This document shows positions 34,650 to 47,236 of a stretch of 64,000 bases of DNA, in pieces. A program made the position numbers and the translations under genes. The stretch covers positions 57,632,250 to 57,696,249 of the forward strand of contig CM049318.1 in NCBI GenBank assembly GCA_026874595.1, written 5' to 3'. A model generated the notes under the pieces. That model was not told the origin of the DNA, searched no databases, and worked only from the letters and a program-made list of their open reading frames with translations. The first letter of the stretch is position 1; every line of letters starts with the position of its first letter. Source of the DNA: Sipunculus nudus. Its lineage: Eukaryota > Annelida > Sipuncula > Golfingiida > Sipunculidae.

Positions 34650-36114
34650 AATCCTATGTCCAAAATAGTGGACCAACCATCAGACAGACTACAGACATTT
34701 CACATTTTGCGTAAAATCTCACAGCAAAGGTTATCATAAACAATGGTCTTCAGCTAACGTATTTGGCCGTAAGATATTTTCCCCTTTGGAAAATATTATT
34801 GAAACAAGAACAGACCGGAAACGAATGAAAAATGCCATGTACATTATTGTGCTGCATGTTTTAAAATAATACAAGCTTGTAGGGCACGTATACATTATGT
34901 AATTATTGCTATATATGCAGAGGTAAAGGTAAAAACTCGGCAGGCAGGGAAAAAAGGTTTAAAAGAAATTATTGGAACCAGAAAAGCACTCACTATAGAG
35001 CGCAAACCCCCGCCTAGGCAAATCAATATCTGTATCCGGAGCGCACGAAAATTTGATGGGATGATCCCTGCACGGCCCACGAAAGAGTGTTGGTAAATAG
35101 GTTCAGTAGTGTAATCAGACAAGGGTGGAACCATAGCCTCCGTTACAGCGGTAACAATAATCGTGCTGCCTCGCATAAAACATATGCAGGTAATCACACA
35201 ATTTAGTTTTATAAAATGTCTAAAGAAAAAATACCCGATAATCTTTCTCGTGTACAATAAATATAACGTATGGTTCTGAAGGTTAAATAAGCCTTCTTGC
35301 TATTACTATCCACACAAAAAAATGGTTTGTGCCGTGTTATGAATGAGTGATTTTAAACACCTGTATGTAATAATAGACCTTCTACTTTGAAATTTCTTTG
35401 TATGATTTTACATCAGCGCCAGTGCCATGCCGTATTTCCTCAGAAAACAAACCCGGGGGCGGTTACCAGGAAGACGGTCGAGGTACCTGGTCTCTACAAA
35501 CACAAAAGCTAGCAATATAAGCTGCGCGTGATGATACGTGTGTGTGTTTGTATATAAGTCCTGATGTGGCTTATTTAAAATCCTTATGTGGCGTATATCA
35601 CACCTGATCCGCCGTACCTCCTGACAAGGCATTTAACGCCGAAAAGGAGGTAGTCAAAGGAGGTAATCTTTGGGACGTTTTTCTTCTGAAAAAAATTGCA
35701 TTTCTTTCCGATGTGACCTACCTGAAGGTACATCACATGAGCCAGAAACTCATGTTTAATTTCTAACATCAGTCCGTTTACATTCATTTTTTTATTTTAA
35801 AAATGATTAGTTAATTGTTACATTCACAAGTTCAGATGACTACCTTATTAGAAACTGGTGGTTGGCAGTAACAGGAGCAATGTACCTTTGTGGTTCTGTA
35901 AAGATCTTCCGATAATTTATATATGGATTGTAAAGATTTCTAAATCTTATTAAAAATTTGCTGATGTCAAAATATAAATTGGCTTGTAATGTCAAATGTC
36001 TTTGAAATGGCACATATTTATGAAGACACAAATGACCATGTCACAAACAGTAAAAAGTAAAACTCATCTCAGAAAAAGAAACCATATTCTAATTATTTTT
36101 AAATATCAGTTTTT
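34650..36114. other. Intergenic, nothing recognised
   Basis: No exon, RNA gene or bounded repeat seen. The minus-strand ORF at 34895-35257 (120 codons) has no recognisable domain and no splice or promoter support. Confidence 0.35.
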
Positions 36115-36663
36115 ATACGCCCGTCAGTTGACGGGACCATTATTGTATTCCCATTCTCCGTCCGTCCGTCCATCTGTCTGTTACCTTTTATTGTCGCCGC
36201 GATAACTTTTGCCGGGGCATTGATCGATTTTCACGAAACTCGCCATAACTACTTAACAATACAGGTTTTCTCTCCCGACTTCGATTATGGGCAACATCCA
36301 CACATATATTTAATAAGGTCGTGGGTCACTAGGCTTCTTTGTGGTGTCGCCACGTAGAACATGAAGAATATAAAGGATTTTGATAAACTCATCAGAAATG
36401 TTAATCAATAAAATATCTCGTATAAGTTCGATTTCTAACAAATTCCATGTATATTTGATGAGGTCAGAGGTCACCGCACTTTTGGAGGCACCTTGGTGAC
36501 TTACCAAAAAATCCTATGGATTTTCATGAAACTCATTATACATATATACCAATAGAATTTTTCACCTGAATTACCTTCTCATCAAAATTCACGCATATTT
36601 AATGAGGTCAGAGGTCACCGTGCACATACACGACGGGAGTATGCACGTTTACGGTGACCTTGT
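36115..36663 (+). repeat. Repeat family 2, complete copy
   Basis: Begins tacgcccgtcagttgacggg (hairpin) and a ccgtccgtccgtccatctgt tract. Modules have AGGTCA-type sites at 36316, 36461 and 36605 (145 and 144 bp apart). Ends gcacgtttacggtgaccttg then tt. Perfect AGGTCAGAGGTCA sits at 36461-36473 and 36605-36617. Confidence 0.75.
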
Positions 36664-37940
36664 TACATTTGTGGGATGAACTAGATTTTCAAGGAATAAT
36701 GTAACATTCATAGTGAAATGATTATAAGGCCCTATACATAACTTTAAAGTCTATAATCCATATTAAAAGAGACACAAGCCTAGATTTTAGAACGTCTATG
36801 TATATTAGCGACTATACGCCGAATGAAACTGTAAGTGCACAATACGTATTCACTGACTCGTGCCTGAAAAACTTTATAAACCAGTCCTTAAGTAAAAATT
36901 ATAAAATAAACCAAAATTATAACAAATAATTAAAACGCTTCAACTAACAGTATCAAATGTATTAATTGAAATCAGATATGGAACCACAGTCTTCTCCTTT
37001 TTTTATCAGAAAAAAAAAATAGTTAAGAGACCACACATTCCGCCGGGACCCCTGGCATGCACACGTTGTTGTGTGGTACGGAGTACATGTGTATCACGGT
37101 TCACCAAATCAATGGCAGGGATCGAGATATTTGGAAATTTTCACCTGTCCAACGTAAAGGCATTAATACAGGTTTGCCTTTTCGCAGAAAAAGTTGCTTT
37201 CCTCTAAAATGCATCCTGCAGTCCTGTCAAACTTTCAGTACACACTTAATTCGCTCATTGTAAGCCTGATTCTGCCACCTTACATGCCATCCTAAATTTA
37301 CACTCCCCTGCAAAAAGAAGTGAATGTTTTCAATAGTAACACTGATTGTGCAGTGAGAAAACCGGAAAAATTAGAAGATGATGGCCTTAATGTCGGAAAG
37401 TATATTAAATTATAGACAATTTCTATAGTAAAATATAGGAAATATTTTTTGTCGGTGGAACACCAACTGTTAAATATTTCTTTGTTGTGTCATGTTTATT
37501 ACTTTACTTATCGTCCGTTAATGTGGGAAACATATAGATTTTCACCTTTCCAACGGATTGGCACAAAATGGTAAAATGCTTGCCTTCACGTTTGTTCCTG
37601 TCTGAGACAGGCGGAAAGGCGTTATTTCGACCCATGGTTATATCAAAGTGTTCCATAATACCTGTGGATGGCCCTGGACCTGGGCCTCGTTGGTAAAGAA
37701 TCCTTTAAATTATAATCAGATCGAGATCACCTCCAAAATATAAAGGATTTGTCCCTTTGATTAATTATCACTCCAACAAAATTCTTGTTATTTTGTATCA
37801 GTAAATTGCTATAACAGACGAACTAAGTAACAGACACCCACGGGTAAAACACGATACCTCACCGGCCATGACATGAACGCGATACATCGTTATTTCAATC
37901 ACATTTTATCCATTCAGTTCTCATCAGTATTAAGTTTACC
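36664..37940. other. Intergenic, upstream of the acidic-protein gene
   Basis: No element or exon recognised; presumed to contain distal promoter sequence. Confidence 0.35.
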
Positions 37941-37945
37941 AGCGA

Positions 37946-37953
37946 TATATAAG
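37946..37953 (+). promoter_or_regulatory. Possible TATA box of the acidic-protein gene
   Basis: TATATAAG about 115 bp before the ATG at 38067. Initiation about 30 bp downstream would leave the ATG at 37984 only a few bases from the cap, which would favour leaky scanning. No initiator was confirmed. Confidence 0.35.
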
Positions 37954-38066
37954 CATAATTTCGGGTTTAAGTATAGCCGCAAAATGTCAGCCCTAAAGAG
38001 CAGTCTCGAGAGACTCGGAGAAATATACCTGTCTGGGTTAGATATAGGCACGGGGATGCGACACGA

Positions 38067-38217
38067 ATGTACTCCGAGGACAGCGTCAAGGCGGAAACCT
38101 ATCCGGGGGTTAAGGCACAAGGATTTGTATCATATTTAGATAAAGAACGCTTTTTTACCACGCTCAAAATGCTCAAAGTTAAGAAAGATCCCGAACAGTT
38201 CAAATATTTGGTGGACT
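38067..38217 (+). CDS. Acidic-protein gene exon 1
   Basis: Encodes MYSEDSVKAETYPGVKAQGF and on to KYLVD plus one base. The frame is also open upstream to about 37977 but lacks an ATG there. Base -3 of this ATG is C, a weak context. Confidence 0.55.
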
Positions 38218-41200
38218 GTAAGTTTCCTGTAGCGTACACGTGGACGACTGAAGTGAGCCGGTACAGTTGATTTTGGTCTCTGTGTGCCCAAGGCAGATAC
38301 ACCTATCTCCCACCGAAGGTGATCCGTTGTTATTATTACAGGTGGTGTACGGGCCGCTACAGGTAAACCATCTTCTCCAGGTAGGAAATATATATGTACT
38401 TACACCTGAACATACGGGCCACTAACTGGCTATACCTGGCCATCCTGACGTTTCTGCCGTATACGCGTACATCATCAGTCCAGTATATACCTTCGCTGCG
38501 GTGTTTTCGGACGCCATATTCCTCACCGGCTCAAGGTCGATATATTTGCTTATTTCAGAAGTAAGTAATTTTATTTTATATATATATCTCGTTTATATGA
38601 AATCTACGCGGAAAAAAGTAGCTTTGAGGATGCATAACCTAAACAAGTAACTTTTTTTTTCTGCTCAAAAGTAATCCTTTCCCACTTTTATCCTATAAGT
38701 GGCACTTTAATGTGAAAAAACTAGTATGAACTGTAAATAATCGCAAAGTTTCTTTAAGCTAACACAGTATTTAATATTACAAAACAATAAAATGTAATGA
38801 ACTGAGAATTCCATTTCCTTCGAAAAACAATTAACTTTCATGCGTCTCCCTGGCCCTTACAAAGGGTAATTTGTTTTCCAAGGAAATGTACACCCCTCTC
38901 CTTACCGCATATATCATAGAAAATTATTAGTATTACTGGTATGCGTGTAATAAACATTGCTGATCATGGAGAGGAAGGGGGATTTGTTTATATATGTGTA
39001 TGGGGTAATGTCACTTTTATATTCCCATATATTATCACCTTTACTCTGTGTGGGACAGGTGTAATGATCACTTCTTTTCTGTAGTCTTTTCTTCCAAGGC
39101 GCCCGTCCCTTTCAGTTTAGTTATTTTGTCGTTTATTATTACCTATAATACAAACCTATCGATGAACGGATCAGGTACTCATCGACCAAAATACATTGTC
39201 AGCTACAATACACCTGATATTAACACCGTCACCATGCATGGATTAGTGTAAAAAAGTCGTGAAATATGAAATTAACACGATGGGATAAAGCAATTTCATG
39301 CTCTACCGCCTGAATGTTCATATTGTTCTATAAACGTCACTTATTGGACAGAAATATTAATATTTCATAATTACTGCCAGAAGCCTAAAACGGACTATAC
39401 TAGATTGTATCTGTAAATCTGTTAAATAATAGCCGCCCTATAAGTGTATGTGGCAGTTGATGATTAGAGCAAAGTACAAAACGTACTGTATGGACAGATT
39501 AACCGCTAAAGTATATGACGGTTCAGACGGAAGTATCCAAAAGCGCAGTATAGTAGGACAAAGTATTTCCGTAGGAACGTACTCTCAAAGTGCAATTTGG
39601 TTTTTGTTTTACACTAGTACGTTTTATCATAAATATTCATTATTTTAATACCCGTCTTATGGTCGAAAACAAGTGCATTTTTTTCTCAATGAATCTATGT
39701 GACTGTTGTTTATAATAATGCCATGGAAATATGTTTCGGTTATGATATTGCTATATGTTATAACGTAATTTTATCTAGAACTTCATGGTCATCTTATTCT
39801 AACATTTAACTCTATCAAACATTGATTAAATATAACTGTCTGGTTGCACGAGATATTGCCAAATTGTTATATATATTTATTAGTCAAGGTGTATGTGCAA
39901 GCCGTTTTCGTCTTTTTTAATGAAAAGGGTAAATAAATATACAAAGTTATGGATACACATGTTACCCTGACAAATATATATATGCTGGTTTGTTTTAATT
40001 TCTTGTCATTATCAGTTTTTTTTTGGGGGGGGGGATAAATGACTGAGAAACTTAGTTTAATTGAAACTCTGTTCAGTTGGTTCTATATATTTACAAATGA
40101 TTGACAGGTTTGAGTGGGATAAGTGTGACGGCTTTTGTATATGCTTAATATTGCACTATAAATATGAAGGAACATATTTAAAATTCTTTGGTAACCTGCA
40201 ATGAATAGCACTCCTAGAAATATTGTATTAGTCATTTCTAGTATTTGTCTTAAAGTAGTTGGCAAGGACTTCTTAAATTTATTTCTTAGGTACAATTTCA
40301 CAGCCCAGCATGGATGTCGACACTGGGTGCACCTATCTCCATCACGACGATGACGTCACTTCCGATTACACCAGCGGTATGGAGAGGGTATGCTTAACCA
40401 GATCTGGCCCTCAAAACTGGTCTGATGAAGTTTTCCAGGATCACAATGATCAAAGTGAGAGTGAGAGTGAATCGGATACAGATGAAAGTTCGGAAGAAGA
40501 ATCAGAAGAAGAAAACACTAGTGATGATGATGATGATGACGATGACGATGATGATGATGAAGAAGAAAGCGAAACAGACACCAGTGATGCCGAAGAGAAA
40601 GAAGAAGCAAAAGAGAAAGCGACTAAACTGAAATCGTCAAATGAAACATCTGGGGAAGAAGAATCATCGTCTGAAGAAGACTCAGATGAAAGTGAAAATG
40701 AGGCTGAAAGCAAAGGGAAAAATAATGAGGAGAAGACCAAGGAAGATTTAAAAGACACGATTAAGTCGAAAACCTCTGATGATGAAAGCTCTGATGATAG
40801 CTCTGAAGGGGATTCAGAGGAAGAAGCAAAACCCAATAAAACAAATCCGATAGCAGAAGATGATACAAAGGATGTAGTACATGTGAAGTCTTCTAAACAA
40901 AGCTGCTCCGAGGAGAGTTCTGAAGATGATTCAAGTAAAGAGGTCAGTGGTGAAGAAAAGAGCGAGAAAATTATTAATAAAGAGGAAAACGGTGAGGATG
41001 TTACTGAAGAGAAATCGAAACCTCGTGATAAAGAGGGATCAGATGAAAGTAGCGATGATGATGATGGCGATGGTGACAAAAGTGATGACGACGAGGGCAC
41101 AGATAAAGAAAGTGAGAGTACAAGTAGATCAGTGGTGAAAAGTAAGCAATCTGATGGCGGAGCCGAAATTGGTAATGCTACCAAAGAGAAGATACCGGCT

Positions 41201-42673
41201 GTTAAAAAAGAAGGTTCTTCTGAGGTTGAGTCTGACGTCAGTAGCTCTGAATCCGGTTCTGATGGTATGGTGACCGCTGAAGATGGTGAGAACGAGGCTC
41301 CTTCCTGTAGTCCAGGAAGAGAAACAGAACCAATCCTTTGTGACAAATCTGAAAATAATAAGGTAACAGAAAATGTTGAGGCTGTTGTGAGTGTTACATA
41401 TGAAGCAGCATGTAACGAACCATCTGAAGACCGTGATAAACAGGATGATACGGAGGAACCACAGAAAGACAACGCTAGCCAAGAGAAAGACGAGTTGCCA
41501 GACAACGAAGAAAGCACTGACGATAAAACCAATGACCGCTTAAATGAAGTTAATGTAACTGTTGAGAATTCTGATGAGGCATCTGTTGGAGAAGAGGATA
41601 AAGATACCACAGATGCTGAAGGGCCCGGTGATGCGCCTGAAATCGTGGAAACAGAAAATGTAAAACCTACTACTGAAACTGTTGTAGACAAAACAGCAGA
41701 TGCCAGTGGACCTAAAATTCCAATCAGTGATGAGGCGCATGATATTATTGTAGATAAACAATCGGAAACGTCAAAGCCTGTAAATGACGAACCCCTTGCT
41801 ACAGAAGATGACAAACAAGGAACAATAGAAGATAATTTGGATGTAGCCGTTAATAAGACAGTGGATGGTGATAATGGTGACGAACAGGTAAAAGAAGAAA
41901 GGGCAGAGCACGAAAATGAAGTACAGGCAACAAAGTGCTCGGTTCCTGCATCCAGTGATACATCTGAGGAATCACCGAATGTACCCCAAAGTGCAACAGA
42001 GGAGCATCCATCTGATCAAACAAAAGAAGACGTTTCATCAGAGGAGAAAGTTAGTTCTTACACTGCAACTATTGGCGATGAGATTTCTGAAACTGTTTAT
42101 AGCGAGACAAAAGACACTGCTGACGACGAGACAGCTGACAGTGTCCAAGAGAGTTTCGTAGCAAAACACTCGTCGGCTGAAGCTGACAAGCTGGACGATA
42201 ATACTGAAGAAACTAAGGCAGGGAAGGGCAATGCCGATACAGAAACAGCAGTTTGTGGAGATACCGATTATAAACCAAAATCTCGCCGAGCAGTGATGGA
42301 ACCCAGTGAGGAGACAACAAGCCGCAGGTCCAGGTTTAAGCAGAGATTTCCTTCTTTGGTGGTTGATTCAGAGCCAACCTCTGAAACTGTTGATTTAGGA
42401 GAATCCACAAATAACGCAGCCACCAAGGAAGAGGACCCGGAAGTTATGGCTTACGTTTCTCGGCGCATGCGTCAAGTGAAGAAACTTGTGGAAACCCAAG
42501 AAAAAGCTTTCGCTACTTTTGCATCTGCTAAACATGGCTTACGTGACCTTGAACTTGAGTGTGAGTCTATTCGCCGGACATTCGTACCTCCCACGTGTCA
42601 TTTTCTTCCTGTAATCCGCTATGATTCAAGGAAAAGGATGAACGCAATACTCAACAAGGAATACAGAAAGTAA
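38067..42673 (+). CDS. Asp/Glu/Ser-rich acidic protein, two exons, unrecognised family
   Basis: Join 38067-38217 and 40290-42673: 2535 nt, 844 residues. Exon 1 ends with a consensus donor (gtaagt). Exon 2 follows tttcttag and continues in frame, with Cys51 split across the junction. Residues 1-58 are mixed and basic (LKMLKVKKDPEQFKYLVDC). Then comes a very long acidic, disordered stretch with Ser-Glu repeats and a run of 12 Asp. The last 130 or so residues are basic and look ordered: SRRSRFKQRF, then VSRRMRQVKKLVETQEKAF with coiled-coil character, ending ILNKEYRK. No signal peptide or membrane segment is seen, so an intracellular, perhaps nuclear, protein is likelier than a secreted shell-matrix protein. 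No family is recognised. A poly(A) signal follows. The start is uncertain because an upstream ATG at 37984 opens another frame. Confidence 0.75.
38218..40289 (+). other. Intron of the acidic-protein gene
   Basis: About 2.07 kb, GT-AG, AT-rich, with a G-run near 40026-40034. No repeat family recognised. Confidence 0.55.
40290..42673 (+). CDS. Acidic-protein gene exon 2
   Basis: Single open exon of 2384 nt with acceptor tttcttag and stop TAA at 42671. The ATG at 40310 would give a 787-residue protein if exon 1 is not used. Codons are dominated by GAA, GAT and AGT. Confidence 0.92.
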
Positions 42674-42788
42674 CTCCAAAGCCTGTGTTCAGATTAATGA
42701 AAATATGGTCCGCATTACTGAGGGGCTTCCATTGGAACTTGGCAATATCTTTATAAATTTACAGTTTAATTAAGAAAAAAAGTGGGTG

Positions 42789-42794
42789 AATAAA
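42789..42794 (+). promoter_or_regulatory. Poly(A) signal of the acidic-protein gene
   Basis: AATAAA 116 nt downstream of the stop codon, the first canonical hexamer after it. Confidence 0.65.
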
Positions 42795-42847
42795 AGAATG
42801 GGTCTTAGGCTCTACTAAATTGAATGACACGGAAAACTGCCATACTA

Positions 42848-42849
<2 letters not shown>

Positions 42850-42887
<38 letters not shown>
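42850..42887. repeat. (TA)n microsatellite
   Basis: TA repeat just beyond the acidic-protein poly(A) signal. Confidence 0.95.
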
Positions 42888-42889
<2 letters not shown>

Positions 42890-43441
42890 ATCTTTTCTTC
42901 AATGCTGTTATATTTTAAATGCAAAGATGACAGTCATGGCCAAGGGTCACAATCTCACACAAATATATTAATCCAGCTGACTGGTAGATGGAATCATTTA
43001 TATTCTAAAAAGAAAAAAAAATAACCATTAAAGATGGGGGTGGCAACCCATGGATAACACCGCGGTCCTCAGGTATACACGGTATAGAAGGTTCAACATG
43101 GTTGGAAAATATAAATTTGCATTTTGCCATGATGGTAATTATACTTATTAATTAGGCCGTCTAATTCAGCAGGAACCAGCTATACTGCATAAGTGACAAC
43201 GTCTGAGGGAATAATTGCCACAATTCAATTTGCAACTATTTGGAACGGACTTTGGTAAATTTAGTATTTTTTATGAACACTTCAAAAGTACAGGGGCTGG
43301 GTTAACAATTGTAAAATCTGATAATTCTCTTGTATATCACTCTTTTCGTATAAGGTACGGACTCCGCACCTTAAACATTACGCTTAACAGTTAATTTTAC
43401 TTTCATGAGCGACTGCATGTTTATTGTTAAAACAAATTATA

Positions 43442-43605
43442 TCGAAACCTCGAAATTGCGACCACCAAGAATGGTCCTATTTTCGAGATGCTTGTCTAAG
43501 CGAGGTTTGGTTAAAAGAGCAAAATAGAATTGGGGACCGTTAAAAAGTGGTCTTTATTTTGAGGTGGTCGCTTAACCGATATGGTAATTAGGCGAGGTTT
43601 TACCT
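43442..43605. mobile_element. Probable MITE with cgaaacctcg / cgaggttttac ends
   Basis: Left tatcgaaacctcgaaattgc and right taattaggcgaggttttacc form degenerate inverted ends. The interior carries accaccaagaatggtcctat and ggtggtcgctt in opposite orientation. Resembles pogo/Tigger-type MITEs. Confidence 0.4.
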
Positions 43606-44048
43606 TGTAATTGTATATAGAATTTGTAACAGAATGCATGAACTAACAATTAATCTACAGAACAAAGTGTGGTTGATAAAATGTGCTGATTAAAACTGAT
43701 TATACCTGGAATTCAAAATAACATAGGACATTGGAATAAAATGGATACTGTGCTTGGCTTCATGTATGCCGGGTTAAATTTTCGCGGTTTTAACTTATTT
43801 TCAGTGTTTCGCGAGGGTTCTATTGTTGTTGTCAAGGCCTTTTCTTTAGTAGATGCTGCAAAATATGTCCATATAGGTCTAACACTACAAGTCGTAGAAA
43901 AAAATATCGTTAGATTGATTAGACATCCTTGCTAAATCACCTGATTTGTGTACGGTGTTTTCGTTGTTGTTAATAAAAAATAAACCTAGATGATCATGCT
44001 TTCTTTCTGTTGGGTCTTGAAGTCGCATAAGTTGTGTGCATGTGCTGG

Positions 44049-44306
44049 GTATATATATATATATATATTTATATATATTTATATATATTTATATATATTT
44101 ATACATACATATATGTAAAATGACTTAGCATATATATAAATATATATATATAATTATATATTTATATATACATACATATATATATATACATGTATATATA
44201 TTTATACATACATATATATGTATATATAAATTGATTTATTTACATATATAGAAAAAAATGTACACGAGTCTGTCCCATTGGATTATTATAGTCATCTTCC
44301 CCTTAA

Positions 44307-44358
<52 letters not shown>
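44049..44358. repeat. Complex TA/TTTA repeat tract
   Basis: Alternating atatatatttatatatatt units and TA runs, with one non-repetitive gap around 44230-44310. Confidence 0.85.
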
Positions 44359-44359
<1 letters not shown>

Positions 44360-45378
44360 CTAACACCAAAAGAAATTAAAATTCTCTGATAATGTACATT
44401 TTAGGAGGGATTTTTAATTTTAAACAGTAAGAATATATATGCATACTGAAATGCAAACTTTTCATGCTACCAGAAATGCAAAAACGTAGGCCTAACTATT
44501 TCGTTTCATTTGTTCCATTGTAAATCAAACTTCGAACAGATAGATTAAATAATAAAGACAGCTGAAAGAAGGTAGCATTTCTGACAAAACAACCTCGTAT
44601 TGTCTAAAATTTAAATCTTCCTATCTTAAAATTGAATTTTAATTTTGATTCCAATATTTATTTCCTTTTTAAACAAAACATATTGTATAGGGAAAACAAA
44701 AGGAAGTAGAGGTTGATTACCGTAATGATGACCGGAATCCAGAAGCCGCATTCCAGAAATGACAGGGTAAAACAGTTAGTGCATTGAAATGTAGTTTACT
44801 CTTCATTCACCAGATGGCAGAAGGGCAAAGGTCAGGATAATGTTTTCTGTTGTTCCTTTCACATTCAGGTCAGGATTCAGGATATTAATTTTACCCTGTT
44901 ACAGTCCAAGACAACTTAAACTGTGTAACTAAAGTCTGTAGGTGTATTTATATATGCCGTACACAGAAACCCGCCACCTACCAGCACAAGCGCACAATAT
45001 TGGGTAAACCACATTCATTTTCCATTTTTCCAAAAAAAAATATTATTCCTCGGGGGGGGGGGGGCACCCACCATATATAGAGCTTTATTTTTGCGTGTAA
45101 ACATGTACAAAAAAATATGTGATTTTCTCAACTTAAAAGAAGGTTATAAAAAATTTCGAACAAATCTTAGAATAATGCATTTATACATATCAAAGTTTAA
45201 CCCATTTTAACTATACCTGTGTCTTTATGAATGGAACTTACTGACTGACGTAATATATTTATTTGGAGGGATTTAATTTCTAAATAAAAATGGTACTCAT
45301 GAGAAAAAGTAGCGGCGATTGCATATTCATTTTATTGTGGCCTTAGTCATAATGACCCGGTGTATACGATATTCCATA

Positions 45379-45392
45379 TATATATATATAGG

Positions 45393-45437
<45 letters not shown>
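45379..45437. repeat. (TA)n microsatellite
   Basis: TA repeats interrupted once by ggccta. Confidence 0.93.
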
Positions 45438-45439
<2 letters not shown>

Positions 45440-46079
45440 GCTTAATTAATATAGATACACTCCTATATAGGGCCTACACTATATTTATAAGTGGACTTAC
45501 CCAGTATAATCATGTTTTGGCTTAGAAATAACAATCATTCTAAATTCGGACAGACCTTGTGGTCAGTTGGTAATTTAAACTTTGATTTGCTGTGTTTTTT
45601 TTATCTGTAGGATGCAAATTTAAACATTTGTCTCATATCCATCTTACACGATTTATATTGTGTTTATTGTTAGGCCCTAATTAGGCCTATTCTCTGTGCG
45701 TGGTATGCGCTCATATATGATCTGACGAGCTCTGTTTTTTTTTTTTTTTTTTTTCAAAAATCGGACACAGTTCAATATTGGCTTATACATATGCAAAAAA
45801 AGGATAGCTAAACCTGAAAGTGATATTTTATTGATATATATGTATGTTACGTATAAGGATCACTACACAGCACCATTCATTTCGGCTTACTGAAAGAACC
45901 AAATTGATATAAAAAGTTGAGCCTTTATCTTGATTGGGGGGGGGCATATTTTTTTATAGATAAGCCTAGCACACATTTATTTTACGAAGGAAAAAAATTC
46001 TTACATTGGCATTCTATATTCATTTATTAAACATATGCATGAAAATTAGCTCATTTTTTCATAGGACGAAAAAAAGACT

Positions 46080-46087
<8 letters not shown>

Positions 46088-46125
<38 letters not shown>
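46088..46125. repeat. (TA)n microsatellite
   Basis: TA repeat of about 38 bp. Confidence 0.95.
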
Positions 46126-46126
<1 letters not shown>

Positions 46127-46591
46127 TTTATAAATGCAACAAATTATTAATATTGATTTGTGGATCAACCGTTAGTCCTATACGTAAGCCTAGTATGAGG
46201 AAGCCATGACAACATGACATTTAGGTCTTTTTTAAATAAATTGATAGGGACCTGCGTCTTCATTTATTTAAAAATAGATGTTTGGGGGTAGGCTAGCTGC
46301 CGCTGAATATGTCGCTATTTAAAGGCCTGGGCCTTCCTTGGCAGTTGCGAATCGAGGGGCCGGGTAATATGGAATCTCACATAAAAACACACTTACACAT
46401 GCCTATTTCACAGACATAAAATATTAATAATATTTATATTTTAATCAATTTTTGTATGCCCTAAAAATTTCCATATTTCCACTGAAAGGGGCCTGCCATT
46501 TCTAGTCCCCACTAACAAAAAAAGGGGTTTGCTTGCTGCGCCCTCTCACGTTTGACGCTTACACTAAACTAACGGCTCAACGGAAATGATC

Positions 46592-46645
46592 AATCAAACA
46601 TTAAACACCAGCGACGCCTGAGAAGCCGCCAACGAGCCAGCAAAG
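46592..46645 (+). other. Candidate 5' UTR exon of the PWWP gene
   Basis: A locally GC/CpG-richer stretch (ccagcgacgcctgagaagcc, then gccaacgagccagcaaag) ends at the consensus donor gtgagtaaaa. The first coding exon has an acceptor at 49300-49301 leaving only 11 nt of leader, so a non-coding exon upstream is required. The start of this exon is unknown. Confidence 0.4.
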
Positions 46646-47236
46646 GTGAGTAAAATGTAGCGATCCTGATTTAATTCGCAATAATGCATGATCACAGCTG
46701 TTACTTTTGTAAAGGGCCACTACCCGAAATGCCGAAAAGATGGAAAAATAACAGAATTAAGGCCGATCACGTAAGCTGCAGCTGCAATTTGCTCCCCTAA
46801 AATCCCTGCGATCGCGCGATTCATTCATGATTTCCCCACGACTCGCTTGATCGGTCAGTTATGTTTGCTAGCGAGTTAACAGTGAATTCTAAGAGTTAAA
46901 CTGTAATTTTGACAAGTTTTTGAATGGTCTGATGTAGTGCAGTATTGCTAAAATTTGCTAAATAAATTGCCATGTCAAATTATTTAAATGACAACAGTGG
47001 GCTTTAAAAATGGCGAGATGGCGCGTAAACAGACCCACGTGGTTCGTGGGCCCGCGAAATGAATGTAAACAAACGCACGTGGGTGAATGGGCGGTGCCAA
47101 CCATGTCGACATCAGTGGACATGCGGCTTTGTTTTGATAATTATTTCTTTTGGTATGAATATGATCAATTGAAAATGTCATCTTCGGCAGTTCATGACTT
47201 TATCACGCATCAGATACCTTTTTTTCACTAATAAAT

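Larger units (their letters stand above)
42795..46590. other. Intergenic, microsatellite-rich
   Basis: No exon recognised. Holds TA-rich tracts at 42850-42887, 44049-44230, 44317-44358, 45379-45437 and 46088-46125, a G-run at 45053-45064 and a T-run near 45735. Confidence 0.5.

Noticed and set aside
34895-35257. 120-codon minus-strand ORF in intergenic DNA
   Set aside because: Composition is unlike a protein domain, with no splice partner, promoter or recognisable motif.
40450-41814. 454-codon minus-strand Ser-rich ORF
   Set aside because: Shadow of the acidic CDS: GAA/GAT/AGT codons read backwards give TTC/ATC/ACT and TCx codons without stops.
47010-47231. 73-codon ORF starting aaaATGGCG
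   Set aside because: No recognisable domain; it more likely lies in promoter/intron DNA of the PWWP gene.
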